Positions 41,107-50,479 of a stretch of DNA of 64,000 bases are shown here, in pieces. A model generated the notes under the pieces. The model had not been told where the DNA came from and did not search any database. It saw nothing but the letters and a program-made list of their open reading frames with translations. How positions within the stretch are numbered: position 1 is the first letter of the stretch; each line of letters opens with the position of its first letter. The position numbers were made by a program, and so were the translations under genes. Source of the stretch: Candidatus Rifleibacterium amylolyticum (lineage in GTDB: Bacteria; Muiribacteriota; Ozemobacteria; Ozemobacterales; Ozemobacteraceae); NCBI GenBank assembly GCA_009917695.1, contig JAACJG010000008.1, positions 186,001-250,000 on the forward strand, given 5' to 3'.

Positions 41107-42261
41107 ATGAAAGCTGTTTTTGAAAAAACCGGATCCCCGGAAGGACTGATTCAGGCCGTTGAGATTCTTTTAAAAGAAGAAAAGCCAGCCGGCCTGATGA
41201 TCCTGGCGGCAGATGCGAATGGCTTTACTCCTGAAAACCTTGATCCGTTGTTGAAGAAACTCAAAACTCCGATCTTTGGCGGAATTTTCCCGCAGATAAT
41301 CCATTCCGGTCAAAATCATGAGCTGGGTAGCGTAATTGTTTCCATGCCCGTAACCCCGGAAATCGTCTGCATCAGGAACTTGAGCGACCCAGAAGCCCTT
41401 TATGAAGACCAGCTGGCACCTTTCAGCGACAAATGGGGGCAACCACAACACAGCAATGACGAAACCTTCATCGTTTTCGTAGATGGCCTGAGTCGAAGAA
41501 TATCTTCACTCATTCAGGATATGTTTTATTGCTTCGGACTGCAGCGCAATTACATCGGCGGTGGAGCAGGCTCACTCTCCTTCAGCCAAAAACCATGCCT
41601 GATCACACCAGACGGCCTGCTTCAGGACGTCGCGGTAGTTGCCAAACTCGCGCTTTCATGCGGAACTGGCGTGGCTCACGGCTGGGAAGCAATCAGTGAG
41701 GGCATGAAAGTTACTCAGGCTGAGGGAAACGTGCTTCAAACACTTGACTGGCGACCAGCCTTCGACGTCTATCGTGAGCTGGTAGAAGCTCACAGTGGAC
41801 TGCGCTTCACCGATGACAATTTTTTCGACCTCGCCAAAAGCTATCCATTCGGCATCAGCAGGCTTGACACAGAAGTCATTGTCAGAGACCCGCTGATGAA
41901 AAATCAGAACAACGGCCTTGTCTGCGTTGGTGAGATACCGCCCGGCTCTTTTGTAAGACTGCTGCATGGCCGGCCCGAATCGCTTATCAACGCGGCAACA
42001 AAGGCCAGACAACTGGCAGAACAGGCAACCCGATGCAGCACTGTTTCTGGCAACGCTCTGATCATCGATTGCATTTCCAGAGTACTTTTCCTCAAAGACC
42101 GTATCAGCGAGGAACTCAAAGCTGCCGGCGGGAAGCATCAGCTGTTCGGAGCGCTCACCCTCGGAGAAATAGCCAACAGCGGCCAGGATTATCTCGAATT
42201 TTTCAATAAGACTACTGTGATTGGCATTTTCGACGACGAAAGGAACTCTCAGCAAAACTGA
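41107..42261 (+). CDS. FIST-domain sensory protein
   Basis: 384 aa from ATG 41107 with GAGG seven bases upstream. N-terminal FIST_N features (PIFGGIFPQIIHSG, FIVFVDGLSRRISSLIQDMF, NYIGGGAGSLSF) and a C-terminal FIST_C part (VYRELVEAHSG, FGISRLDTEVIVRDPL, HQLFGALTLGEIANSGQDYLEFFNKTTVIG). FIST proteins are thought to bind small ligands such as amino acids. The next gene, 13 bases on, is a hybrid histidine kinase with no membrane span, so the pair probably forms one cytosolic sensing system. Confidence 0.88.
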   Translation: MKAVFEKTGSPEGLIQAVEILLKEEKPAGLMILAADANGFTPENLDPLLKKLKTPIFGGIFPQIIHSGQNHELGSVIVSMPVTPEIVCIRNLSDPEALYEDQLAPFSDKWGQPQHSNDETFIVFVDGLSRRISSLIQDMFYCFGLQRNYIGGGAGSLSFSQKPCLITPDGLLQDVAVVAKLALSCGTGVAHGWEAISEGMKVTQAEGNVLQTLDWRPAFDVYRELVEAHSGLRFTDDNFFDLAKSYPFGISRLDTEVIVRDPLMKNQNNGLVCVGEIPPGSFVRLLHGRPESLINAATKARQLAEQATRCSTVSGNALIIDCISRVLFLKDRISEELKAAGGKHQLFGALTLGEIANSGQDYLEFFNKTTVIGIFDDERNSQQN

Positions 42262-42274
42262 GCAGCCCCAAAGC

Positions 42275-44749
42275 ATGCCCTATCTTCAAGAAACTGAAAT
42301 TCTCTATCAGATTTCGCTGGCAATAGGCAACTCCCTTAAACTTGGCCCAATGCTGAGAGAATCGCTGATTACTATAATGCGGGCACTTAACTGTTCTGCG
42401 GCTGAAATCTGGCGACCAATGTCGATCATATCTTCTCAACAATGCGACAGAGCCCAGGGCGGCCCCAGGCTTGTCTGGTCTAGATTCAGCTGCATACCTC
42501 GCGCCGGAACACCTGAAAGCGACCTGCGCGACTTTCAGTTTCCCGAAAGCCAGGAAAAATGGAAAACATCAGAAGCTGATTTTCCTGTTACACACTCATT
42601 TGAAGGCAAGAGTCTGCTGTTCTTCAACCTTCCTGACTTTGGCATGTTAATTCTTCACAAGAGTGGTGCAGAAATTACCAGAAGCCTCTGCCTGTCACTA
42701 CAGTTGCTGATGAACAAACTGGCAATTTCGGCTCTGGCATGCCTTGAAAACGAAAAAACCGAGTATCAGCTTTCCTATTCCCAGAAAATGCTCGAGCTTG
42801 TTATGAACAGCATTCCTCAGCATATTTTCTGGAAAAACGGCGACCTTGTTTATATAGGCTGCAACCAGAATGGTGCAGGATTTTTAGGGCTGGAAAGTCC
42901 GGCTGAAATTGCCGGCAAAACAGACTTCGATCTACTTGATGTTCAGGAGGCCGAATACCAGAAAAGCTGCGACGAAAGAGTCATCGAAAGCCGGCAGGCA
43001 GAAATACATCTGGAAAGAAAACGCGTGAATGCAGATGGCCTCACGATCTGGCTGGATACATCAAGAATACCGCTGTTTAACAGTAACGGCGAGGTCTCAG
43101 GAATTTTGCTTGCGCTCGAAGATATTACCGGGCGTAAACAGGCAGAAGAAGAATTGCAGAGAGCCAAGTCTGACGCCGAAGCCGCCAGTAAGGCTAAAAG
43201 CCAGTTTCTGGCAAACATGAGCCATGAAATACGCACACCGCTTAACGGTGTTATTGGCTTTACCGAGCTTCTCATGGTTACGCCAACGAACCAGCTCCAG
43301 GCACAATATCTTCAAAACATAAGTATTGCCGCCCATACGCTTTTAGGCATCATCAATGACATTCTCGATTTTTCAAAAATTGAATCCGGCATGATGCATC
43401 TTGAGCAAATCCGCACAGATATGCATGAACTGATGGAAAACTGCGTAGGCTTGATCAAACCCTCTGTATCAGCGAAAGACATAGAACTGTTGCTTAATAT
43501 TTCCCCGGATATGCCGAGATTTGCAGTTGTCGATCCGCTGCGGCTCAAGCAGATCATCACCAATCTGTTGAGCAATGCCGTCAAATTTACCCATCACGGC
43601 GAAATTGAACTCAAGATCGACTATCAGTCAGTTGACGCCACCCATGGTCATTTCTTTATCTCGGTGCGCGACACTGGCATTGGTATTCCGGAGGAACAGA
43701 AAATCAAGCTATTCAAGGCTTTTTCTCAAGGCGACAGCTCCACGACAAGAAAATTCGGAGGCACTGGACTCGGTCTCATCATTTCTCAGCTGATCGCCCA
43801 GAAAATGAAGAGTTCAATTAAAATCGACAGCAACGTTGGCGTTGGCTCTGTTTTCTCATTTAATTTTGTAACAGGCGTTGAATATGGCGGCAAGCTTGAT
43901 TTTAACGGATTTGCAAGGCTGAGAAGATGTCTGATTGTAGATGACAACGAAAGCAACCGCATGATTCTTCAACATATGCTGTCGGAGTGGGGCTTAACCT
44001 GTGTTCTCGCACAAGATGCGACATCATCGCTTTCTGCGATCAGAACCGAACAACCTTTTGATCTGTTGATCTGCGATTACCATATGCCCGACCTTGACGG
44101 CATCACAACCATCAAGCAGATCCGCGATGCAGCAGTATCTACTGGTCATGAGATGCCTATAATCCTTTTGCATTCGTCCTCTGACGACAGCAGTCTATAT
44201 TCTCGCTGCAACGAGATCGGAATAAATTTTCACCTTACCAAGCCGGTTCAGAAATACCACCTGTTAAGTGTTCTACAGCATGCAGACAGCAACAGGCATG
44301 ACACCAGTAACCAGCTAAAACAGCGGGTTAAGACGGACCTCCGAGATTCGATGCAAACTCATGGCAGACAGCTGGCAATCACGGTATTGATTGCCGAAGA
44401 CATAGAAATGAATATGATTCTGATCGAATCGATGATCAGAAAAATTGCTCCCGAAGCCGTTATTATTTCGGCCAGAAATGGTATCGATGCGGTGCAGTTT
44501 TGGCAGAAACACAGTCCCGATATAATTTTCATGGACGTTCAGATGCCCGAACTTGACGGCCTTGAAGCCACCAAAGCAATCAGGCTACAGGAAGCTACAT
44601 CCGGCCGGCACACCCCGATTATTGCTCTGACTGCGGGAGCGACGACGGAAGAACAGGAAAAGTGTCTTGCTGCGGGCATGACCGATTTTGTAACCAAACC
44701 AATACTCATCGAGCGTCTGGAGAATATTTTCGCATTTTTTTTTGAATGA
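42275..44749 (+). CDS. Hybrid histidine kinase with two receiver domains
   Basis: 824 aa from ATG 42275; a TTG at 42221 would overlap the FIST gene. Order: GAF-like region (to about 170), PAS domain (MLELVMNSIPQHIFWKNGDL ...), HisKA with the phospho-accepting His in FLANMSHEIRTPLNGVIGF, HATPase (NLLSNAVKFT, DTGIGIPEEQ, FGGTGLGLIIS), receiver 1 (LIVDDNESNRMI, LLICDYHMPDLDG) and receiver 2 (VLIAEDIEMNMILI, IIFMDVQMPELDG). No HPt domain or output domain, so phosphotransfer to a separate partner is expected. No transmembrane segment. Forms a unit with FIST. Confidence 0.94.
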   Translation: MPYLQETEILYQISLAIGNSLKLGPMLRESLITIMRALNCSAAEIWRPMSIISSQQCDRAQGGPRLVWSRFSCIPRAGTPESDLRDFQFPESQEKWKTSEADFPVTHSFEGKSLLFFNLPDFGMLILHKSGAEITRSLCLSLQLLMNKLAISALACLENEKTEYQLSYSQKMLELVMNSIPQHIFWKNGDLVYIGCNQNGAGFLGLESPAEIAGKTDFDLLDVQEAEYQKSCDERVIESRQAEIHLERKRVNADGLTIWLDTSRIPLFNSNGEVSGILLALEDITGRKQAEEELQRAKSDAEAASKAKSQFLANMSHEIRTPLNGVIGFTELLMVTPTNQLQAQYLQNISIAAHTLLGIINDILDFSKIESGMMHLEQIRTDMHELMENCVGLIKPSVSAKDIELLLNISPDMPRFAVVDPLRLKQIITNLLSNAVKFTHHGEIELKIDYQSVDATHGHFFISVRDTGIGIPEEQKIKLFKAFSQGDSSTTRKFGGTGLGLIISQLIAQKMKSSIKIDSNVGVGSVFSFNFVTGVEYGGKLDFNGFARLRRCLIVDDNESNRMILQHMLSEWGLTCVLAQDATSSLSAIRTEQPFDLLICDYHMPDLDGITTIKQIRDAAVSTGHEMPIILLHSSSDDSSLYSRCNEIGINFHLTKPVQKYHLLSVLQHADSNRHDTSNQLKQRVKTDLRDSMQTHGRQLAITVLIAEDIEMNMILIESMIRKIAPEAVIISARNGIDAVQFWQKHSPDIIFMDVQMPELDGLEATKAIRLQEATSGRHTPIIALTAGATTEEQEKCLAAGMTDFVTKPILIERLENIFAFFFE

Positions 44750-44793
44750 AGGTCTTTACCAGAAGCCGTTATCAACTGAAAGTGGAGAAGAAC

Positions 44794-45111
44794 ATGATCA
44801 ACCTTACATGCGTAAAAATCGTTGTAAAACCAGAATTTATCGAGCCTTTCATACAGGCCACGCTGGAAAATCACAGAGAATCGCTTAAAGAGCCAGGAAA
44901 CCTGCGATTCGACTTTCTGCAAAGCAAAGAAAAGCCAGAAGAATTCATGCTCTACGAGGTTTATTTATCTGACGAAGCCGCCAGCGCCCATAAAAGTAGC
45001 GCGCATTATATTAAGTGGCGCGATACCGTAGCCGATTGGATGGCTGTGTCGCGACAGGGCTACAGATACAATGTCGTTGCCCCCGCTCAAATCGGCCAGT
45101 GGCGATCATAA
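44794..45111 (+). CDS. ABM-domain protein (quinol monooxygenase/LsrG-like)
   Basis: 105 aa from ATG 44794, preceded by GGAGAAGAAC. Antibiotic-biosynthesis-monooxygenase fold: TCVKIVVKPEFIEPFIQATLENHRES, then GNLRFDFLQSKEKPEEFMLYEVYLSDEAASAHKSS. Family members are small dimeric oxygenases or isomerases (YgiN, LsrG). Its stop overlaps the alcohol dehydrogenase start by one base, so the two products probably act in one pathway. Confidence 0.85.
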   Translation: MINLTCVKIVVKPEFIEPFIQATLENHRESLKEPGNLRFDFLQSKEKPEEFMLYEVYLSDEAASAHKSSAHYIKWRDTVADWMAVSRQGYRYNVVAPAQIGQWRS

Positions 45112-46346
45112 TGAGCGACTTTTCCTTCAGCCGTATCCCGGCCATCATTTTTGGCAGGGGCAAGACCATGCATTTGCCTGCAAAGGCTCTAACTTATGGG
45201 AAAAGAATACTGCTCATCACCGGGACTTCGTATCTGCAAAACTCAGGAATACTGAATCTGGTGTTGTCTTCGCTGAACCAGCATGGCATCGAGACAAGCC
45301 ATCGAGCGATAAACGGCGAACCTTCTCCCGAGACAATCGATCAAATTGCAGGTGAGTTCTCGCCCGAATCTGCAAAAGCAGTTATTGCCATCGGCGGTGG
45401 CAGCGTCATCGATGCTGGCAAGGCAATCTCGGCAATGATAGGCAAAAAACACAGAGTTAAGGATTATCTGGAAGGGGTCGGACATCTTCAGCATGACGGC
45501 ACCAGAGTTCCTTTCATCGCACTTCCAACTACAGCCGGAACCGGGAGCGAAGCCACAAAGAATGCGGTACTGAGCTCATGCAACTCCGAAACCGGCTTCA
45601 AAAAATCGCTGCGGCATGAAGGTCTTGTTCCAGATCTTGCAATAATCGACCCGGTACTTAATCTGGCCTGTCCGCCCAGAGTTGCATCAGCATGCGGCCT
45701 GGATGCTTTTACCCAGCTTTTCGAAGGCTATCTTTCACCACTTGCTTCCCCTCTGTCAGATTCTTTGGCTGTCGATGGCATGCTGCGCGCAGCAGAAAAC
45801 ATAATTACAGCATGCTCGGCTGCCGTTTCCGAATCGCGCATCTGCGAATTCCTGCTGCAGCCGAAACTCGCTGAACAGGAGTTTGCAAGTCTTCTAAAGG
45901 CCAAAGAAGCCATGTGCTACGCTTCGCTTCTTTCTGGTATGGTGCTTGCCAATGCCGGTCTCGGAATCGTGCATGGATTCGCGTCTGTCATCGGCGGTTT
46001 GTTTCGAATTCCGCACGGAGTTATATGTGGCATTCTGCTTGCGCCGGCAACCCGAAAGAATATTGCGACAGCATTGAAATCACAACAGGGCCGCAAAACT
46101 CTGGAAAAAGTCAATCGCATGGCCGGCCTCATGAATGGAGAAGAATACTCAGATGCAAATACAGGAGCAGAAAAGTTGTGTGAGATTTTAGAAAATTGGA
46201 CAAGACAGCTGAAGCCCGGCAGACTGGGCGATTACGGCATTTCTGCCACTCACCTGGAGCTCATTGCTTCAAAAAGCAACGCAAAAACCAACCCATTTCA
46301 GCTCACGCTCGAAGAAAAGATAGATATTCTACAAAACTCTCTCTAG
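45111..46346 (+). CDS. Iron-type (group III) alcohol dehydrogenase
   Basis: 411 aa. NAD-binding motif AVIAIGGGSVIDAGKAIS, then LPTTAGTGSEATKNAV, and metal-site regions LDAFTQLFEGYLS, GIVHGFASVIG and RIPHGVICGILL. In most family members the first of these reads D-A-x-T-H with both Asp and His as metal ligands; here His is replaced by Gln202 while D198 and the later two His remain, so metal preference or activity may differ. Coupled to the ABM gene. The substrate is not evident. Confidence 0.9.
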   Translation: MSDFSFSRIPAIIFGRGKTMHLPAKALTYGKRILLITGTSYLQNSGILNLVLSSLNQHGIETSHRAINGEPSPETIDQIAGEFSPESAKAVIAIGGGSVIDAGKAISAMIGKKHRVKDYLEGVGHLQHDGTRVPFIALPTTAGTGSEATKNAVLSSCNSETGFKKSLRHEGLVPDLAIIDPVLNLACPPRVASACGLDAFTQLFEGYLSPLASPLSDSLAVDGMLRAAENIITACSAAVSESRICEFLLQPKLAEQEFASLLKAKEAMCYASLLSGMVLANAGLGIVHGFASVIGGLFRIPHGVICGILLAPATRKNIATALKSQQGRKTLEKVNRMAGLMNGEEYSDANTGAEKLCEILENWTRQLKPGRLGDYGISATHLELIASKSNAKTNPFQLTLEEKIDILQNSL

Positions 46347-46418
46347 CAAAAATGCATATAGCTCTAACATTTGATTCCAGCGCTGAATAAAAACAGATCC
46401 TGAGGTTTTGCAAATTGT

Positions 46419-46448
46419 TTGACGCGGGCGGGTGTATGGTGCTAATCT
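46419..46448 (+). promoter_or_regulatory. Possible promoter for the DegT-type aminotransferase
   Basis: TTGACG (46419-46424), an 18-base spacer and TAATCT (46443-46448); the -10 is weak. GGAGG follows before ATG 46501. Confidence 0.4.
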
Positions 46449-46500
46449 CTGCAGTGTTATTTATTTCACAAATTCTATCAATGCAACGCGGAGGCATTTA

Positions 46501-47607
46501 ATGAAGGTTCCTCTTCTCGATCTCAAACCCCAGTATGCTCAAATAAAAGACAAAGTAATACCCGAAATTCTTGATATCATAGAGAAGCAGGCATTCATAC
46601 TCGGGCCGCGCGTAGATAAACTCGAACAGGAAATGTCTCAATATATAGGCACAAAGCATGCGCTCGGTTGCTCATCCGGCACTGATGCTCTGTTGCTGGC
46701 TCTTATGGCTCTCGATATCGGCAGCGGTGATGAAGTTATCACCACTCCATACACTTTCTTCGCGACAGCCGGTTCAATCGCCCGGGTCGGTGCGGTCGCC
46801 CGTTTTGTCGATATCGAGCCCGACACCTACCTTATGCGGGTAGATCAGATCGAAAAAGCCATCACACCGAAGACCAAAGCCATCATGCCAGTTCATCTGT
46901 TCGGCCAGTGTGTTGATATGAAACCTCTGATGGAAGTTGCCAAAAAGCACAATATCAAGGTCATTGAAGATGCATGTCAGGCCATCGGCTCGAAGTATGA
47001 TGGCATTCAGGCAGGAGCTTTCGGCGATGTCGGTTGTTTCAGCTTTTTCCCGAGCAAAAATCTTGGCTGCTTCGGCGATGGCGGGCTGTGCTCGACCAGC
47101 AACAGCGCCCTGCAGGAACGCCTCAAAGGCCTGCGCGTGCATGGCGGCCAGGTGCAATATCATCATCAGGAAGTCGGCCTCAACGCCAGAATCGACGCGC
47201 TTCAGGCGGCGGTAATTTCAGTCAAGCTGCCGTTACTGGCAGGCTGGACCGAAGGTCGCCGGCGCAATGCAAGCCTTTACAACAAACTTTTTGCCGAAAA
47301 CAAAAACGTGGTAACTCCTGTCGAGAAACCCGGCCGTTTTCATATTTACAACCAGTATGTCATTCGAGTTGAAAATCGTGATGCGCTCAAGGCACATCTC
47401 GGAGAAAAAGAAATCGGCTGCTCAGTCTATTACCCGCTCTCGCTGCATCAGCAGAAATGCTTCGCCAGTCTCGGATATCATCAGGGCGACTTCCCTGAAT
47501 CGGAACGAGCGGCAGAGACAACTATAGCGCTGCCAATTTATCCGGAACTCAGCGAAGAACAGATTCGTTACGTTGCCGAAACCGTTAACGCTTTTACTAA
47601 AGCCTGA
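46501..47607 (+). CDS. DegT/DnrJ/EryC1/StrS sugar aminotransferase
   Basis: 368 aa from ATG 46501 with GGAGG seven bases upstream. PLP-dependent transfer of an amino group to a nucleotide-linked keto-sugar. Typical blocks: PLLDLKPQYAQIKDKV, ALGCSSGTDALLLALMAL, VITTPYTFFATAGSI, IMPVHLFGQ, VIEDACQAIGSKYDG and the PLP lysine K186 in FSFFPSKNLGCFGDGG. It precedes a Wzz/tyrosine-kinase-like gene, which suggests surface polysaccharide synthesis, though no glycosyltransferases are nearby. Confidence 0.94.
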   Translation: MKVPLLDLKPQYAQIKDKVIPEILDIIEKQAFILGPRVDKLEQEMSQYIGTKHALGCSSGTDALLLALMALDIGSGDEVITTPYTFFATAGSIARVGAVARFVDIEPDTYLMRVDQIEKAITPKTKAIMPVHLFGQCVDMKPLMEVAKKHNIKVIEDACQAIGSKYDGIQAGAFGDVGCFSFFPSKNLGCFGDGGLCSTSNSALQERLKGLRVHGGQVQYHHQEVGLNARIDALQAAVISVKLPLLAGWTEGRRRNASLYNKLFAENKNVVTPVEKPGRFHIYNQYVIRVENRDALKAHLGEKEIGCSVYYPLSLHQQKCFASLGYHQGDFPESERAAETTIALPIYPELSEEQIRYVAETVNAFTKA

Positions 47608-47704
47608 CCTGCAAGCCAGATTCTGCTAAGACATTTCCTGTAGGCTGCCGATTACTTGAGAAGCTAAAGATATAATCGGACAGTTTTTTCAGGAGGCGGC
47701 AGCA

Positions 47705-49669
47705 ATGGTTCAGGAGAGCCTGATTGAAGGCATTATCAGAAGTTTTCGAAAAAATGCAGGTTGGGCAACCGTAATTATTGGGCTGTCAGTTGTTTTTGCG
47801 GTATTTTTAAACCGTTACATTCCGACTGTTTATCAGAGCGAATCGCTTTTGCGCGTCATGACGACAGAAGCCGGCCACGATGTCAGCATCGCCGCATCGA
47901 TGCAGGGGCTGCTCGCTCAGAAAGCGGTTATTGCCCAGATAGCTCAAAAAAGCGGGCTCAATGAAACAGAGATCAGACGTGATGACGTAATCTCGCTGGT
48001 CGATCATGGTCCGGGACTGGTCATGCTTACAGTACGTCACGAAAACCCGGTTCTTCTCAAAGAACTTGGCAATGCTATCATCGATGTTCTGTCAGAACAC
48101 TTTCTTGGTTATAATTCCGAAGCGCAGGAATTTGAGATAAAGGCGCTCAAAAAGAAACTGACACATCTTGAAACCAGTATAAACGAAATCAAACAGGAGA
48201 TTGTCGCCCAGAAAAGCATCTCAGTCGCAAAGGTAGATGACAGCACTCTGGTTCTCGAAAATCTCGCGCACCAGCTCGAAGAAAAAATAGACGTCAATGG
48301 TCGCCGATTACAGACTGTACCGAAAGAAGTCTTTTATTATCAGGAAGAGGAAACACCAGCATATCGCAAACTTAACAGTCAGCTGAGCGCTGAGCGCAAC
48401 GAGCTGGCCGAACTGTTCAAGAGCTACAAGGAAAAGCACCCACGTGTAATTGCCTGTCAAAACAGAATAAAAGAGCTTGAGGGAAGTCTGAAGAAATCTC
48501 GCACTCGCATTCAAAAGAGCAAGTCAAACTCTGAGTATGTAGCCCTCTCGGCAGAAATTGCCAGCGATCGCGAAAAGCTCGAGCAGGTAAAGTCAGAACT
48601 GGCTAAACAGGCCAGAAACAAACCAGTCAATGGGGACGGCAATGAAGACACTGGCGAAACTCTCGCTCTACGTATAAAAACTCTCGAAGAACTTCATCGA
48701 AAGACCATGATGGCGCTTGAAGAAAGCAAAATAGCCCATAATACCTCGGCCGGGCGCATCAATGTTCTCAAAAAAGATGCCAGACCACCGCAGGCCGTTG
48801 GTTTCACTTCGTTCCAACGCGACGCCATGGCTCTGGCCTCAGGGGTTCTTCTCGCCATTTTCCTGCTTTATTCTCCAGCCCCGGTAAGAGCTGAACTGGT
48901 CAGCGTTTCAGGAAACATCCTCGCTGGTGCGGTCAACACAGAAAATCGCCCGTCACTCCTGGCTGAGCCTGCCGAGATAATTCTCGAAGTGCCTTCGCTG
49001 ATATCAGAACCGCTTGCCCTTCCCTGCCCGAGCTCGACAGATATTTGCGAAACTATTTTCGATGAACGCCTTATCGCTCTTAACGACCCCGATTCAACCA
49101 GGCTCAAACCATTCAAAAGCCTGGTTTCAAACCTTCAAATAAGCATTTCCGAATCACAGACACGTATCGTTCTGGTAGGTTCATCGCGAACCGGGGCTGG
49201 CCGCACCACTCTGCTCGCCAACACCGCCATACTTCTCGCCCGGGCCGGCTACTCTGTATTGATGGTCGATGCCAACTTTCGTAAGCCGGAACTGCACAGA
49301 CTCTTTGACCTCACCAATGAGCGAGGTCTTTCTGAAGCGCTGCGCGGAACCGACCCGCGCCTGTTGATCAAGGAAACTGCAGTTGAGCGCCTGTCACTGC
49401 TCAGCGCCGGAATTGTACCGGCCAATCCGGCCGAAGCGCTGGGCTCACAGGAAATGATCGAACTGCTCGCCAACCTGAGAAGACGAGTAGAAATCATTCT
49501 GATCGACACCCCCGCTCTGCTGGAATACCCGGAAGCAGGCATAATGGCCGGTCACACTGGCGCCATGGTTTTCCTGCATCGTGAAGGCGAACCCGAAGAA
49601 GATCTGCATGCTTCACGCAAACTCCTTAAAAACGTTCGAGCCCGGGTATTTGGCTACGTCAAAATCTGA
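47705..49669 (+). CDS. Wzz/GNVR chain-length protein fused to tyrosine-kinase-like P-loop domain
   Basis: 654 aa; AGGAGG upstream. One membrane span near the N-terminus (WATVIIGLSVVFAVFLN), a Wzz-type periplasmic part with coiled coils (EFEIKALKKKLTHLETSINE, SAEIASDREKLEQVKSELAK), a second span near residue 380 (AMALASGVLLAIFLLYSP), then a cytoplasmic P-loop domain. The Walker A is GSSRTGAGRTT (492-502), with Arg500 where BY-kinases have Lys. Walker A' reads VLMVDANFRKPELH and Walker B IILIDTPALLEYPEAG. The C-terminus lacks a tyrosine cluster (ends RARVFGYVKI). Autophosphorylation is therefore doubtful. Role: control of polysaccharide chain length or export. Confidence 0.9.
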   Translation: MVQESLIEGIIRSFRKNAGWATVIIGLSVVFAVFLNRYIPTVYQSESLLRVMTTEAGHDVSIAASMQGLLAQKAVIAQIAQKSGLNETEIRRDDVISLVDHGPGLVMLTVRHENPVLLKELGNAIIDVLSEHFLGYNSEAQEFEIKALKKKLTHLETSINEIKQEIVAQKSISVAKVDDSTLVLENLAHQLEEKIDVNGRRLQTVPKEVFYYQEEETPAYRKLNSQLSAERNELAELFKSYKEKHPRVIACQNRIKELEGSLKKSRTRIQKSKSNSEYVALSAEIASDREKLEQVKSELAKQARNKPVNGDGNEDTGETLALRIKTLEELHRKTMMALEESKIAHNTSAGRINVLKKDARPPQAVGFTSFQRDAMALASGVLLAIFLLYSPAPVRAELVSVSGNILAGAVNTENRPSLLAEPAEIILEVPSLISEPLALPCPSSTDICETIFDERLIALNDPDSTRLKPFKSLVSNLQISISESQTRIVLVGSSRTGAGRTTLLANTAILLARAGYSVLMVDANFRKPELHRLFDLTNERGLSEALRGTDPRLLIKETAVERLSLLSAGIVPANPAEALGSQEMIELLANLRRRVEIILIDTPALLEYPEAGIMAGHTGAMVFLHREGEPEEDLHASRKLLKNVRARVFGYVKI

Positions 49670-49732
49670 GGTTGCAATGCCAGTCGCTGCCAGCTAGAAT
49701 GACTTCGGCAAATTACCGGACGAAGGAAATCT

Positions 49733-50278
49733 ATGCAGCTTGATCTGACGACGCATGGCCCGATGATACTGGCAACGGCTGTTGCCTTTATCGCAGTGAT
49801 AACCGACCTGCGCCATGGGCGCGTTTACAACTGGCTCACCTTTCCCGCCATTCTGCTGGGCTGGTTGCTCAACCTTTACCTGCATGGTTTGAGTGGACTC
49901 GGCTACAGCCTGGCGGCGACATTTCTGGGCATTCTGCTTTATATGCCTGGCGGAGCATTTGGCCTGATCGGGATGGGCGACGTTAAACTGCTCGGCGCCC
50001 TTGGGGCAATAGGCGGTTCCAATTACGTTTTCACTATTTTTCTGTATTCTTCTGCACTCGGAATTCCTCATGCAATATTGGTACAGATGCTCAATTATGG
50101 CAGGAATGCTTTCTCGATGCTCCTTACCAGTTTCAGCACCGGCGCTGTTTTACAGAAGACAATTCAAAAGGAAAACTCTGATCAGCTTAAATCAGGCAAA
50201 TACCGATTTCTCATGGGTATAGATATTTTTATTGCCTGTATTATCGCCTGGTTCTACGTATTCAACATTACCTGGTAA
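49733..50278 (+). CDS. cpaA: Prepilin peptidase CpaA/TadV
   Basis: 181 aa, A24 aspartyl protease family without the methylase domain. Catalytic aspartates in VITDLRHGRVYNWLTFPA and GMGDVKLLGALGAIGG; several hydrophobic segments throughout. Cleaves the leader of Flp pilin and TadE-type pseudopilins. It is the first gene of the Tad locus; the 200-base gap to cpaB contains an inverted repeat and a separate promoter. Confidence 0.92.
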   Translation: MQLDLTTHGPMILATAVAFIAVITDLRHGRVYNWLTFPAILLGWLLNLYLHGLSGLGYSLAATFLGILLYMPGGAFGLIGMGDVKLLGALGAIGGSNYVFTIFLYSSALGIPHAILVQMLNYGRNAFSMLLTSFSTGAVLQKTIQKENSDQLKSGKYRFLMGIDIFIACIIAWFYVFNITW

Positions 50279-50346
50279 GCAATAGCCGCAATTTTCTAAC
50301 AGAGCTCCAAACAAGCCAATCAGCCACCCTAAAATTTCGCTTGCAA

Positions 50347-50368
50347 AATGTACATAAAATTGTACATT
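50347..50368. promoter_or_regulatory. Inverted repeat upstream of the cpaB promoter (possible operator)
   Basis: AATGTACA and TGTACATT separated by six A/T bases form a 22-base dyad 46 bases before the -35 of the cpaB promoter, a spacing that suits an activator site. Confidence 0.45.
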
Positions 50369-50414
50369 AAATCCTCTGTAACAAAAATCTGCTGACATGC
50401 CGATTTTTTTGCCG

Positions 50415-50443
50415 TTGTCTGGAGCGTTAACCTGTGTTATATT
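50415..50443 (+). promoter_or_regulatory. Sigma-70 promoter for cpaB and the downstream Tad genes
   Basis: TTGTCT (50415-50420), a 17-base spacer and TATATT (50438-50443). Start near 50450; GAGGAGG follows ahead of the GTG start. Confidence 0.65.
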
Positions 50444-50479
50444 TCGGATTAAAATCAGTGTCGAGGAGGATCCTCACAA

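Noticed and set aside
47671-47676. TATAAT before the Wzz/kinase-like gene as a promoter
   Set aside because: No -35 at 16-18 bases and no extended -10 TG; left unannotated although transcription from here is possible.
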